In this document: one piece after another, positions 15,801-25,146 of the stretch
Layout of the letters: every line of letters starts with the position of its first letter
Numbering within the stretch: the first letter of the stretch is position 1
Assembly (NCBI GenBank): GCA_902783125.1
Contig: CACZPS010000156.1
Coordinates: forward strand, 1 to 50,848
DNA: 50,848 bases
Direction of reading: 5' to 3'
Origin: an uncultured bacterium
GTDB lineage: Bacteria; Cyanobacteriota; Vampirovibrionia; Gastranaerophilales; Gastranaerophilaceae
Translations under genes and position numbers: made by a program
Notes under the pieces: model-generated
The model's database searches: none
Told to the model about the DNA's origin: nothing
The model's input: the letters and a program-made list of their open reading frames with translations, nothing else

Positions 15801-16073
15801 ATGACAGAAGAAGAAAAAATCGATATTATTGAAACAGTTGACGAAGAAGGAAATCCAATTTCTTTCAAATTATTTGATGTAATTGAATTTAACGAAAAAG
15901 AATATGCAATGCTTTTGCCGATGGACGAAGAAGACAGTGATGATCCGGAACTTGTTCTTATGAGATTAGTAACGGATGGTGAAGATTATGCGTTTGAAAC
16001 GATTGATGACGAAGATGAATTTAACGCTGTTTCAGATTATATTATTTCATTAGAGGAAGAAGTTGAAGAATAA
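15801..16073 (+). CDS. DUF1292 family protein
   Basis: A 90-residue, strongly acidic protein. It has the DUF1292 pattern: an N-terminal VDEEGNPISFKLFDVIEFNEKEYAMLLP in short stretches, then PELVLMRLVTDGEDYAFETIDDEDEFNAV. Family members are small cytoplasmic proteins of unknown function found in Firmicutes and relatives, often next to ruvX or mltG. Here it heads a run with the Clp_N protein and tilS. The RBS AAAAGGA lies 7 nt before the ATG. The downstream start codon directly follows its stop. Confidence 0.85.
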   Translation: MTEEEKIDIIETVDEEGNPISFKLFDVIEFNEKEYAMLLPMDEEDSDDPELVLMRLVTDGEDYAFETIDDEDEFNAVSDYIISLEEEVEE

Positions 16074-17414
16074 ATGTTTGAAAAGTTTACGGAATTAGCA
16101 ATAAATACGGTATATGATGCACAAAATTGTGCAATAAAACTTGGGTGCTCTGAGGTCTATGTCGAACATCTTTTTTGGGCTGTAGTAAATAATGCAAAAG
16201 GAATATCACTCAGGATGTTCCGAAATTCCGGGATTGAACCCGATAAAATTGAAGAAGATATCAAATCCTATGTTTCACCTACCTCAAAAAGTTTTGTTGT
16301 TGTTCCGTTTAATAATGAATTTAAAGATTTATTGAAACAAACTCTTGATTTAGCTTCTAAATCAGGTAACAGTAATATTTTGTATGAACATTTGTTTTAT
16401 GCATTATTAAATTCTAAAAATAGTAATATACATCAGATTTTAGATAAATATGAATTTGATATATTAAAAGCAAAAGATATTTTGGCACGACTGGTTCAAA
16501 AAAAGATTAAAAAAATCTCACACCCCGAAGGAGAAGAATCAAGCGAAGTAAGAAAAATTGATGAAATATACAAAAACTTTGAAAAATCAGCCATATTTTC
16601 AAAAGCAATTTCAAAGCTGACAACTTCCGGTTATGAGATTATGGGAACAGAACAAATCGTTTCATCAATTCTTGAAAACTCAGATTCAGAATTAACACAA
16701 ATATTAAAAGAATACGGCATAACTCCACAAACTTTTGATGAAAAATTATCCAGCCTAAAATCAAGAGATGCGGAATTTGCGGGCAAAAAAATAGTCTTTA
16801 CTCCTAATGCTTTTTGGGTTATGAATAAAGCGTTACAGGTTGCAAAAGAATTAGGCTCATCAAATGTATTACCTGAACACATTATCTTGGGGATTCTTGA
16901 TGTAAAACGTGGAATAGCAAGCGAAATCTTTAAAGAAATGGATATTGATTTTGAAGAACTGTCAGAAAGAATTATTAAGCCTATTGAAAAACAAATGCCT
17001 GAGACTCTGATTATTTTAAAACTTGCAAAAGAAGAAGCAAGAAGAATAGGAAGAAATGTTGTCGGAACAGAAATGTTTCTGCTCGGAATTTTATCTGAAG
17101 GCACAGGTATTGGAGCAAAGGTTCTAAATAATCTGGAAATAACACTGAAAGATGCAAGAAAAGTAGTTGAACAAATAATCGGTTATGGTAACGAATATTT
17201 TGATAACGAAATAGCTTTTACTCAAAGAGCTAAAAATGTGCTTGAAAAAGCGTGGAAACTAGCGCAAGATGCAAAGAGAGAACGTATCCATTCAGAAGAT
17301 TTACTACTTGCAATAACATCTGAACCGACATCACTTGCTATGAAAGCACTTGGGCAATTGGGTGTTGATGCGGTCGAAATAAAATACGGAATTTTAAAAG
17401 AATTAGAAAATTAG
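16074..17414 (+). CDS. ATPase-less protein with repeated ClpC-type N-domains
   Basis: A 446-residue protein made only of Clp_N (R) domain units. Segment one spans 1-145 (YVEHLFWAVV, NILYEHLFYALL). Segment two spans 170-300 (IMGTEQIVSSIL, VLPEHIILGILD). Segment three spans 310-446 (ARRIGRNVVGTEMFLLGIL, EGTGIGAKVLNN, DARKVVEQIIGYG, RIHSEDLLLAI) and is close to the N-domain of ClpC. There is no Walker A, AAA module or ClpP-binding loop. In ClpC these domains bind adaptors and substrates; a free array could act as a scaffold, decoy or adaptor. It starts exactly at the end of DUF1292 and ends 9 nt before tilS. Confidence 0.8.
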   Translation: MFEKFTELAINTVYDAQNCAIKLGCSEVYVEHLFWAVVNNAKGISLRMFRNSGIEPDKIEEDIKSYVSPTSKSFVVVPFNNEFKDLLKQTLDLASKSGNSNILYEHLFYALLNSKNSNIHQILDKYEFDILKAKDILARLVQKKIKKISHPEGEESSEVRKIDEIYKNFEKSAIFSKAISKLTTSGYEIMGTEQIVSSILENSDSELTQILKEYGITPQTFDEKLSSLKSRDAEFAGKKIVFTPNAFWVMNKALQVAKELGSSNVLPEHIILGILDVKRGIASEIFKEMDIDFEELSERIIKPIEKQMPETLIILKLAKEEARRIGRNVVGTEMFLLGILSEGTGIGAKVLNNLEITLKDARKVVEQIIGYGNEYFDNEIAFTQRAKNVLEKAWKLAQDAKRERIHSEDLLLAITSEPTSLAMKALGQLGVDAVEIKYGILKELEN

Positions 17415-17423
17415 AGTGTTATT

Positions 17424-18755
17424 ATGACTATTCAATCAAAAGTATCAGATTTTCTGACAGAATATTCACTATGGGATAAAGCTCTTTTGGTGGGTTTTTC
17501 CGGCGGATTTGATTCGAGCTGCCTTTTAGATGTTTTACATAAAATTTCTAAAACAATTAAACCGCTTAAAATAATCGCAATTCATTATAATCACAACTGG
17601 AGAGGTGAAAAGGCAAAACAGGAACAAGTAAATTGCAGAAAGTTTTGCCAAGAACGAGATATAGAATTTTATACGGAAACCGCTCCAAATAATGTTAAAC
17701 ATTCAGAAACAGAAGCAAGAGAACTCAGATATGCTTTTTTTGAACGTGGGGTAAATATATATAGGGGTAAATATAGAGAAAATATTGTTGTTTTGACCGC
17801 ACACAATTATGATGACAATGCTGAAACTGTCCTTTACAGGATTGCAAAAGGAACGGGAATTGTCGGATTAAAAGGGATTTTACCAAATAGAGATAAATTT
17901 TACAGACCACTCATTAATATTTCAAGAAATGAAATTGAAAAATATTGTAAATTAAATAAAATTTATCCAAATTATGATGACTCAAATGATGACACTATCC
18001 ACAAACGTAACCTAATCAGGCATGAGATTTTACCGTTACTTGAACAAATAAATCCTGATATTAAAAAATCACTAAATACTTTAAGCAAAATTGCTATTTC
18101 CGAAAGCGAGATTATTGATGAATATATTTCCAAAATTTCAGAAGATTTGTACGATAATAACACTATTAAAACCCCGATTTATAAAACACTCTCAAAACCT
18201 GTTCAACAAAAAATTATTTATAATCTAATTTATAACTCTGAATTTGACTATACAATGGAAACTATTATAAACATTTGCAACTTTATAGAACTAACTCTGT
18301 CTGAAAACAAACCGTCAAAATTTTCGCTTAATAAAAATAACTGGATTTACGCAGATAAAAATATTATTGAAATAATAAAGGAACCACAAAAAACAGACGA
18401 AACAATAGAAATAAAAACTATCGGAGAATACAGTCTTGCTGGCAACATTTTTAAGATAGATAAAGCAAAAGATTATAAAAAAACAAATACGGAACGTAAA
18501 ATTTATGCGGATTTATCCGATTTTGATAAATTGTATATAAGAACACGCAGAGATGGCGACATTATTCAACCATTAGGGAGCAGTGGACATACAAAACTAA
18601 AAAAATATCTTATGTCAAAAAATATCCCTCAACATAGACGTGATGAACTTCTTTTGCTGACTGACGGAAAAGAAATTCTTTGGGTATGCGGAGTCGGAAT
18701 GAGTGAAAAAATAAAAGTTAAAACCAACCCAACTCATTTTTTATCAATAAATTGA
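17424..18755 (+). CDS. tilS: tRNA(Ile)-lysidine synthase TilS
   Basis: TilS attaches lysine to C34 of tRNA-Ile(CAU), changing decoding from AUG to AUA. The PP-loop SGGFDSSCLLDVL is at residues 26-38 (usual SGGxDS). HYNHNWRGEKA, TAHNYDDNAETVLYR (126-139), RPLI and RNLIRHEILPLL are all family motifs. The C-terminal TilS substrate domain (about 365-440) has RTRRDGDIIQPLGSSGHTKL in two stretches. Length 443 is normal. Residues 109-117 (GVNIYRGKY) are encoded by a tandem GGGGTAAATATA repeat and seem to be an insertion between LRYAFFER and ENIVVLTAHN. The gene follows the Clp_N gene closely and has no strong RBS. Confidence 0.95.
   Translation: MTIQSKVSDFLTEYSLWDKALLVGFSGGFDSSCLLDVLHKISKTIKPLKIIAIHYNHNWRGEKAKQEQVNCRKFCQERDIEFYTETAPNNVKHSETEARELRYAFFERGVNIYRGKYRENIVVLTAHNYDDNAETVLYRIAKGTGIVGLKGILPNRDKFYRPLINISRNEIEKYCKLNKIYPNYDDSNDDTIHKRNLIRHEILPLLEQINPDIKKSLNTLSKIAISESEIIDEYISKISEDLYDNNTIKTPIYKTLSKPVQQKIIYNLIYNSEFDYTMETIINICNFIELTLSENKPSKFSLNKNNWIYADKNIIEIIKEPQKTDETIEIKTIGEYSLAGNIFKIDKAKDYKKTNTERKIYADLSDFDKLYIRTRRDGDIIQPLGSSGHTKLKKYLMSKNIPQHRRDELLLLTDGKEILWVCGVGMSEKIKVKTNPTHFLSIN
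17748..17775 (+). repeat. Tandem GGGGTAAATATA repeat inside tilS
   Basis: Two units, GGGGTAAATATATATA (17748-17763) and GGGGTAAATATA (17764-17775), read in frame as GVNIYRGKY. The same unit, inverted, forms the intergenic triple repeat at 2019-2063. Confidence 0.9.
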
Positions 18756-18849
18756 AGTAAATATATATTTTGGCACAAATATTTATAACTGCTAATGGTA
18801 TTTCCCAGTAGATTTATATTATGTATTTCAAATTATAAGAATTTTAAGT

Positions 18850-18855
18850 TATAAT
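18850..18855 (+). promoter_or_regulatory. -10 box of tlyA, leaderless layout
   Basis: A perfect TATAAT ends 7 nt before the ATG at 18863. No SD lies between. The -35 is weak (TTTCAA near 18826). Confidence 0.5.
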
Positions 18856-18862
18856 TTTTTCT

Positions 18863-19675
18863 ATGAAAGAACGCTTAGACAAAATTCTTGTAGATTTAGG
18901 TTATTTTGAGAATAAAAGTAAAGCATCCGCATCTGTTCTTGCAGGCGATGTTATGGTAAATGGCGAGATTATCAGCAAAGCGGGATATCAATTGAATCCT
19001 GAAAAAGAATATGAATTTACGATAAAATCAATGCCTTATGTATCAAGGGGCGGATATAAACTTCAAAAAGCACTTGATTCGTTTGAATTTAATCCTGAAA
19101 ACAGGGTTTGTCTTGATGCAGGAGCATCAACAGGTGGATTTACGGATTGTTTACTCCAACGTGGGGCGAAATTTGTGTATGCTGTTGATGTCGGCTATGG
19201 ACAACTTGCGTGGAAGTTGCGTTCGGATAATAGGGTCAAAACTATTGAAAAAACTAACTTAAAAATATGCGGGGTAAATGACATTTACGATGAGAATGAA
19301 CCGGTTGCGGATTTATTAGTATCGGATATGTCGTTTATATCTTTAGAGCGTGTGCTTCCGAATCTAAAGAGGTTACTTAATCCGCAAAACCACGAAATGA
19401 TTTGTCTTATTAAACCGCAATTTGAGGCAGGAAAAGAATATGTTGAAAAAGGCGGGGTTATCAAGGATAAATCCGTTCATAAAATGGTAATAAAAAATGT
19501 CATTGATTGTGCTATAGCTTTAGATTACAAAATTTGCGGACTGACTTTTTCTTCCATAAAGGGCCCTAAAGGTAATATTGAATATCTTATATGGATTAGT
19601 AATTTTGATAACAGTTCTGAAATTGAATACTGCATTGATGATGTGGTAAATAATGCACATAATACTTTAAATTAA
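18863..19675 (+). CDS. tlyA: TlyA-family rRNA 2'-O-methyltransferase
   Basis: A 270-residue protein with an N-terminal S4 RNA-binding domain (MKERLDKILVDLGYFENKSKA..., about 1-60) and an FtsJ-type Rossmann methyltransferase (about 60-240). The junction YVSRGGYKLQKALDSF is diagnostic. The SAM motif is CLDAGASTGGFTDCLLQRG. VYAVDVGYGQLAWKLR and LLVSDMSFISLERVLP are the next conserved blocks, and LIKPQFEAG carries the catalytic lysine. Members methylate 16S and 23S rRNA cytidines (the target of capreomycin sensitivity); some have been called hemolysins, which is probably secondary. It appears to be monocistronic. Confidence 0.93.
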   Translation: MKERLDKILVDLGYFENKSKASASVLAGDVMVNGEIISKAGYQLNPEKEYEFTIKSMPYVSRGGYKLQKALDSFEFNPENRVCLDAGASTGGFTDCLLQRGAKFVYAVDVGYGQLAWKLRSDNRVKTIEKTNLKICGVNDIYDENEPVADLLVSDMSFISLERVLPNLKRLLNPQNHEMICLIKPQFEAGKEYVEKGGVIKDKSVHKMVIKNVIDCAIALDYKICGLTFSSIKGPKGNIEYLIWISNFDNSSEIEYCIDDVVNNAHNTLN

Positions 19676-19728
19676 GGTAAAATAATGGGATATTTTACTA
19701 TCGGCTTATATATAATGTTTTAGAACAA

Positions 19729-22569
19729 TTAATTTTCTAAACCTTCTAAATATTCTTTATTAAAATTAAGTGTATCCTTAGAAGCACGAATTGAGTAGAT
19801 AGGTTTATTAGAAAATACATTTTGGGCTGAATTTATTATATCTTCTCTCGTTAGAGAATCAATCATTTGATATTTTTTATTCAGTTCTTCAATGCCGTTT
19901 TGAGAGTTTAGTCCTTCAGAAATTCTCATAACCTTGTTTGTTTGACCCTCACCGGAATCTAACAACTGTCGTTTTAATCCCAATTTCGCAGCTTCAAACT
20001 CTTTATCTGAAAATTCTCCGTTTAATATTTTATTTATTTGATTGTGGAAACCTTGTATTGATTTTTGGACGTTATCATAGCTTTTAAGGTCAGGACTATC
20101 CGTTGTCGTTAAAATACTGCAGAACAGTACTCCGCTATTATACGGTGAAACAACCAAACCGGATTCTACCACATATGCTAATTTTTCTTTTTCTCTCAGA
20201 TTGTTAAATAATCCTGTATCATCACCTCTGCCTAAAATATAATTCATTAGTGAAGTCGCCATCATATCTTTTGGGTTATGGCTGATGTTGAATTTGTATG
20301 CTTGTACTATATCTGCTTGCGCTGTATTTGCTGTGTCAGTTATAACTTTGCTTTTGGGAGTCTTTACAAAATCATTAAATATCCTTGGAGTGTTTTTTGC
20401 AAATGTTGGCATTTCTTCAAGTTCATGAATAACAATAGGTTTAATTTCAGGATATTTATTCATAGGTAAACTTGCAGCGAAGGTCATTGAACCGTTATCA
20501 ATAATATATTTGTGTAGCCCCATAACTTCTTCAAGTGTAATATTATCAAGGTTTTTTAGAATTTCTTGTCTTGAGTATCCCCTTGGTGAATCGGGAAAAA
20601 TTGAATCCTTAGCATTATCAAGCGCGTTTGGCTGTTGAGTTAATAATTCTGTTTTTAAATCCTTTTTAGCTTTTTCAAAAGTTTTTTGCGAAAAATCAGG
20701 ATTCAGAAGTGCATTTTTCATTATCCTTAGCGATATTGGCAAATTCTTTGCAGGAAGCTCTGCTTCATAATACATATTTTTATTATTTGCTCCGGAATAT
20801 GCAGTAATATTGTTTTTATCAACAAGATTTACGACCTCATTAGAACCTTTCATAATAATTTCTTCTAATACGTTCATTACTCCCGGTTTGGTATTTGCAG
20901 GTATATTATCCGTTATATTAACAGAAAATGCCGCTATGTCTGTTTTCGAATCAGTTAAAGCAATCTCGCAATTATTTTTAAGAGTTAACTTTTCTATGCC
21001 GCTTGTGTTCATTGGAAGTCGGGGTTTAGAAGTAACAGGAGTAGTCCCTGTGAAACTTATTGATTTTGCTTTTGTATGATTTTCTGTAATATCATCTTCT
21101 TTTACACTTTCAGGATGAACAACCGCAATTGATACTTTGTTTAAATCATAATATTTTTTTACGGCATTAGTTAAATCTTTAGCTGTCAAATTGTCAATAA
21201 TCTTTATCGCATCAGTACATTCATCAATTGAGCCTGTAAGAGATGTTTGTCCGATTAAATAATTTAAATCTTCTGTATTTTCGTATTCTTTTTCATATTT
21301 CATTTTAAGCGCAGTTTTAATAGTGTCCATCTCATCTTCTGACGGTTCCTTGAAGTTATTGATAATATCATAGATTGATTTTAAAGCAATTTCGGAATTT
21401 TCTTCAGTCGTTGTATAATTCAAGGTTAACAATTTAGAATCAGCTGGCTCGGATCTAAATTTTTCCATGCCGGCATTAACTTCAACGTGATACGGTTCAA
21501 GCGCAGAGGTGGTTTTGGAATGTTTTTTGTTAAAAAGTAAGTGGTTTACTGCCTGAACTTCTATATTAGCTTTAGGGTCGTTGTTTGCAGGTCCATTGAA
21601 ACATAGAACGCCTGTTGTTCCTACCGTCTTTTTTGAAATAATATCCTTTCTGATAGGTGACTGGATTGGGGTTAAAGGTTCAACCCTTCGTTCAGGATTT
21701 TTAGGGTTCTCACCTTTAAAATGTTTTGATATAAGTTCTATTGCCTCGTCCGGATTGACATCTCCCGTTACTACCGTTGTCATATTAGAAGGATAGTAGT
21801 TATTTTTATAATAATCCATTACTTTTTTACTGTCGACATTTAAAATATTCTCAACCGTCCCTGCAACAATGTCAGGAGATTTTGTTTGGATATTATATAA
21901 ATTCTTTGCTGCCGTATTCATTGCAATTGTATCTGCAATATCAGAATACATATTTATCTCTGATGTAACAGGTCCATGTTCTTTTTCTGTCATAGATTCT
22001 GACATTTCAAGATTATTCATCATAGAGGACTGCATTTTTACTATTGTTTCAAAATCATCCGATTTAAATTGCGGGATTGATATTGTATAGTTAGTTTCGG
22101 CAAAATTAGTAGAGGCATTAGTGTATCCGCCCATTTCGCTGACAAGTTTAAAAACATCGGCTGAATCGAGTTTCATATACCCGTTTGTCCCTTTTGTTCC
22201 GTTGAATGCCATGTGTTCACAAAAATGGCTAATTCCTCTTTCATCATCTTTTTCGTTCAGAGCACCTGTATTAACATAAGTGTTAAGTACGGTTTTTGCA
22301 CTATCTTTTGGAGCAATAAAAACCTTTTGCCCGTTATTTAACTTGTAACAATGAATTTCTTGACCATTAGATAATGTTTTTATTCCAAGTTTTGAATATC
22401 CAATAGGTACGGAAACATTAAAATCCGGCGTTACATTGGGCATTTGTGTCTTATCGACAGTATCCCGATTGATTTCAGATAGCGGAGCTGACGGATTTTT
22501 GTCGCCATATCCGTTGATATTTATATTATTACGAAATTTATCAATAAATGAATTGTTATAGCTATACAT
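19729..22569 (-). CDS. M16-family zinc metalloprotease with two M16 repeats
   Basis: A protein of about 946 residues with two M16 units. The N-terminal unit has the inverted zinc motif HFCEH (in GISHFCEHMAFNGTKG), followed by the downstream Glu in the NMYSD region. The second unit (from about 535) lacks HxxEH and holds the RxxxY-like late motif (NNLREKEKLAYVVESG), as in pitrilysin- and PqqL-type proteases that close like a clamshell over peptides. There is no N-terminal signal peptide; the first 60 residues are polar and Asn-rich. A SISFTGTTP motif sits in the linker between the units, similar to the FKG leaders of neighbouring hypotheticals. ATG 22569 is preferred over the in-frame TTG at 22575. 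It is convergent with tlyA. Confidence 0.88.
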   Translation of the reverse strand: MYSYNNSFIDKFRNNININGYGDKNPSAPLSEINRDTVDKTQMPNVTPDFNVSVPIGYSKLGIKTLSNGQEIHCYKLNNGQKVFIAPKDSAKTVLNTYVNTGALNEKDDERGISHFCEHMAFNGTKGTNGYMKLDSADVFKLVSEMGGYTNASTNFAETNYTISIPQFKSDDFETIVKMQSSMMNNLEMSESMTEKEHGPVTSEINMYSDIADTIAMNTAAKNLYNIQTKSPDIVAGTVENILNVDSKKVMDYYKNNYYPSNMTTVVTGDVNPDEAIELISKHFKGENPKNPERRVEPLTPIQSPIRKDIISKKTVGTTGVLCFNGPANNDPKANIEVQAVNHLLFNKKHSKTTSALEPYHVEVNAGMEKFRSEPADSKLLTLNYTTTEENSEIALKSIYDIINNFKEPSEDEMDTIKTALKMKYEKEYENTEDLNYLIGQTSLTGSIDECTDAIKIIDNLTAKDLTNAVKKYYDLNKVSIAVVHPESVKEDDITENHTKAKSISFTGTTPVTSKPRLPMNTSGIEKLTLKNNCEIALTDSKTDIAAFSVNITDNIPANTKPGVMNVLEEIIMKGSNEVVNLVDKNNITAYSGANNKNMYYEAELPAKNLPISLRIMKNALLNPDFSQKTFEKAKKDLKTELLTQQPNALDNAKDSIFPDSPRGYSRQEILKNLDNITLEEVMGLHKYIIDNGSMTFAASLPMNKYPEIKPIVIHELEEMPTFAKNTPRIFNDFVKTPKSKVITDTANTAQADIVQAYKFNISHNPKDMMATSLMNYILGRGDDTGLFNNLREKEKLAYVVESGLVVSPYNSGVLFCSILTTTDSPDLKSYDNVQKSIQGFHNQINKILNGEFSDKEFEAAKLGLKRQLLDSGEGQTNKVMRISEGLNSQNGIEELNKKYQMIDSLTREDIINSAQNVFSNKPIYSIRASKDTLNFNKEYLEGLEN

Positions 22570-22689
22570 TTTCAATCACTTCAATCTATATTATATATAA
22601 AACCATTTAAATTATTTTTTTGCTATTATTCTACAAATTGTAACATTTTATGCAATCATCTTATAAATGTTAAAAAAAATAATCTTTGA

Positions 22690-22695
22690 TATAAT
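22690..22695 (+). promoter_or_regulatory. -10 box before the POT transporter
   Basis: TATAAT ends 7 nt before the ATG at 22703. It favours that start over the upstream in-frame ATG at 22667, which would place the promoter inside the gene. No convincing -35 is seen. Confidence 0.4.
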
Positions 22696-22702
22696 AAATA
22701 AG

Positions 22703-23980
22703 ATGAAAATCTTATCAGACGTAAACCACCCGAAGGGGTTATATTTGCTATTTTTCACAGAGATGTGGGAACGCTTCTCTTATTACGGAATGCGAGCATT
22801 ACTGGTTCTTTACATGATACAACAATTAATGTATTCAACAGAACAGGCAGGAAGTGTTTATGGATTATATACAGGATTTGTTTATCTTACCCCAGTTTTT
22901 GGCGGTTATATAGCAGATAAATATCTGGGGCAACGAAAATGTGTAACTGTAGGAATGGTGTTAATGTGTTTGGGGTTATTTATCCTCTCAAGCGGATATC
23001 ATAAGTTATTTTTGCCGTCACTTTTTATAATGGTTATTGCAAACGGTTTTTTTAAATCGAATATAAGTTCTATTTTAGGACTATTGTATGGTGATGATAA
23101 CAAGAAAAAAGATAGCGGATTTACGATATTTTATATGGGTATAAATCTTGGGGCATTACTTTCACCGCTTGTGTGCGGAACAATTGCGGTAAAATACGGA
23201 TTTAACTATGGTTTTATGTCGGCAGGAATCGGTATGTTACTTGGGACAATTATTTATAAAATATATGAAAACAAGTTTCTTGGAAATTTTGGTAAATCAC
23301 CGATTAAAAAAATTAAAGTCAATGATGGATTTGAGCGACAAAAGCTAACTAATACAGAAAAAATAAAATTAAGTGCACTATTTATTTTAATGGGGTTTAC
23401 TGTTATTTTTTGGACTTGCTATGAGCAAGCGGGGTGTTCGCTCACTATGTTTGCAGAATACGAAACAAGACGCAGATATTTTAATCATACAATCCCAACC
23501 GGATATTTTCAGGCATTAAATCCGTTATTTATAATTATTCTTGCTCCTTTGGCATCAGTTCTATGGGCAAAATTAGGTGAAAAAAATTTGGAACCGACAT
23601 CTATTGAAAAATTTACAATCGCTCTGGGGTTGATGAGTTTTGCATATATCATTATGTCGTTAGCAGGTGAGTTATCTCAATCTTGCGAGGTTTCACCTTT
23701 CTGGCTTGTAACAACCTATTTGATAATGACAATAGCTGAACTTTGTATATCCCCGATAGGATTATCACTCGTTTCAAAATTGGCACCGAAACATTTAATA
23801 TCCGTTCTTATGGGAACTTGGTTTTTAACAAGTTTTTTTGGTAATATTTTCGCCGGAATTTGGGGTGGAAAATATGGTTCTATAAGTACTGATATACTGT
23901 TTCTTACTCTTGCAATAATATCTTTTGTCAGCGCTGTGTTACTGGCATGTTTAATCCCGAGATACAAAAATATAATATAA
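22703..23980 (+). CDS. POT/PTR-family proton-coupled oligopeptide transporter
   Basis: A major-facilitator protein of about 425 residues with twelve membrane helices. The POT signature ExxERFxYYG appears as EMWERFSYYGMRALLVLY close to the N-terminus, and the PTR2 motif FYMGINLGALLSPLVCG lies on helix five. The ERFSYYG residues couple H+ to di- and tripeptide uptake, so this gene supports peptide-based nutrition. An upstream ATG (22667) is in frame, but HPKGLYLLFF is normally near the start, so I favour 22703. The stop is 2 nt from the convergent GT8 gene. Confidence 0.9.
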   Translation: MKILSDVNHPKGLYLLFFTEMWERFSYYGMRALLVLYMIQQLMYSTEQAGSVYGLYTGFVYLTPVFGGYIADKYLGQRKCVTVGMVLMCLGLFILSSGYHKLFLPSLFIMVIANGFFKSNISSILGLLYGDDNKKKDSGFTIFYMGINLGALLSPLVCGTIAVKYGFNYGFMSAGIGMLLGTIIYKIYENKFLGNFGKSPIKKIKVNDGFERQKLTNTEKIKLSALFILMGFTVIFWTCYEQAGCSLTMFAEYETRRRYFNHTIPTGYFQALNPLFIIILAPLASVLWAKLGEKNLEPTSIEKFTIALGLMSFAYIIMSLAGELSQSCEVSPFWLVTTYLIMTIAELCISPIGLSLVSKLAPKHLISVLMGTWFLTSFFGNIFAGIWGGKYGSISTDILFLTLAIISFVSAVLLACLIPRYKNII

Positions 23981-23982
23981 AA

Positions 23983-24768
23983 TTAACTTATAATATTATT
24001 AAAATATTTCCAGTGCTCACTATATTCGACGGGTATTATCCAAGGTTTTATTGCATAGTGCAAAATAAAAGGGGATTTTAATGCTATATTATATTCTTCT
24101 CTGCGTTTTGGAAAAGCATTCGGGTCATCTCTTGTAAGCATCAGATTATATTTTAGGGGTAAATACAAGATTTTATCCCTGCAAATATCATTTATTGCAT
24201 CTTGATCAGAGTAATCGTTATGTTCTTCTCTGAGTTTATCAAATAGTTGTTTTTCGATATTTTCTTCCCTAAATTTTTTTAAATTCATTAGCATAACACC
24301 TGAATTTATATAAATATCGCCATCTTCTAAATTGGCTCTCCAGCCCATTAGCTCTGAATATTTATCTTCAACTGCGCCAATTAAATAATCCTTAATATCA
24401 AACTCCCACAATTCATAAATATCATCAAGCACAATTACATCAGAATCAAGATAAATTATTTTATCAACATCTGTTAATGACCCGAGTTTCAATCTGTAAT
24501 ATGCGGAAATTCCAACCCTTTTATCATGTACAACTCCGCTAAACTCTGAATTATCCATTTTTATATACTTATATTCAAAGGGGCAAATATTTACTAATTT
24601 ACTATAAATCGGTTTAAAATCTACTTCAAAATCAGTTTCTAAGATGTCACTCATTATAAAAAATTTATAATTATTGCATTTCCCGCTTGATAAAATCGAA
24701 CACATAGTTACATAAGTATGTTTAAGCCAGTCTTTTGTAACACCAAAAGCTATATTAATACAAGACAC
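23983..24768 (-). CDS. Family 8 glycosyltransferase
   Basis: A 261-residue GT-A enzyme of the LPS galactosyl/glucosyltransferase or glycogenin type. IINIAFGVTK-like N-terminus (CINIAFGVTKDWLKHTYVTM) binds UDP. The metal motif is YLDSDVIVLDDI near residue 98, followed by YINSGVMLMNLKKFR and the C-terminal LHYAIKPW. Likely role: adding a hexose to LPS core or another surface glycan from UDP-sugar. The start codon is GTG at 24768, with AGGAG about 7 nt upstream. An in-frame ATG is not present nearby. A possible 49-codon ORF overlaps its start. The gene is tail-to-tail with the POT transporter. Confidence 0.9.
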   Translation of the reverse strand: MSCINIAFGVTKDWLKHTYVTMCSILSSGKCNNYKFFIMSDILETDFEVDFKPIYSKLVNICPFEYKYIKMDNSEFSGVVHDKRVGISAYYRLKLGSLTDVDKIIYLDSDVIVLDDIYELWEFDIKDYLIGAVEDKYSELMGWRANLEDGDIYINSGVMLMNLKKFREENIEKQLFDKLREEHNDYSDQDAINDICRDKILYLPLKYNLMLTRDDPNAFPKRREEYNIALKSPFILHYAIKPWIIPVEYSEHWKYFNNIIS

Positions 24769-24904
24769 ACATAACTCCTAATATCTCCAGAACAAAATAA
24801 AATCTATTTGTTAATTGTCTAACAGTTTTTACCGTTGTTTCTGATAACTTAAAATTAATTCCGAAAGACTGATTATAATCTTTATGAATTGTTGCAATTT
24901 GCAT
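24755..24904 (-). CDS. Possible 49-aa protein overlapping the GT8 start
   Basis: An ORF beginning MQIATIHKDYNQSFGINFKL runs into the first codons of the GT8 gene in another frame and stops there (TAA). AGAAGG sits about 7 nt before its ATG, and its end overlaps the next RBS and start, as in translational coupling. The middle is polar and the C-terminus hydrophobic (FYFVLEILGVMCVLY). No family is recognised. It could equally be a leader ORF with no stable product. Confidence 0.4.
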   Translation of the reverse strand: MQIATIHKDYNQSFGINFKLSETTVKTVRQLTNRFYFVLEILGVMCVLY

Positions 24905-25146
24905 AATTTAACCTTCTATTTTATTTCAAATTATCAGTATTATATAGTAAATCTACAAAGATTAAAATATATGTATTAAATGTTTTATAATGCATTGTTT
25001 TAAAATACATAACTTAATTGCAGATACGGAGTGACTTTTGTTTTATATTGTAAAATTTTTGTAAACTTTTATATATATTAATCAATTTATACTTAAAAAA
25101 ATTTTTTATACTATTGTAAGTTAGTTAAAAGCAAAGCGAGGAAATT

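Noticed and set aside
16631-17104. 157-codon minus-strand frame opposite the Clp_N protein
   Set aside because: The plus strand encodes well-matched ClpC N-domains throughout.
22667-22702. Upstream ATG (22667) as start of the POT transporter
   Set aside because: The 12-residue extension is not typical of the family and would contain the TATAAT that precedes ATG 22703; neither start has an SD, so some doubt remains.
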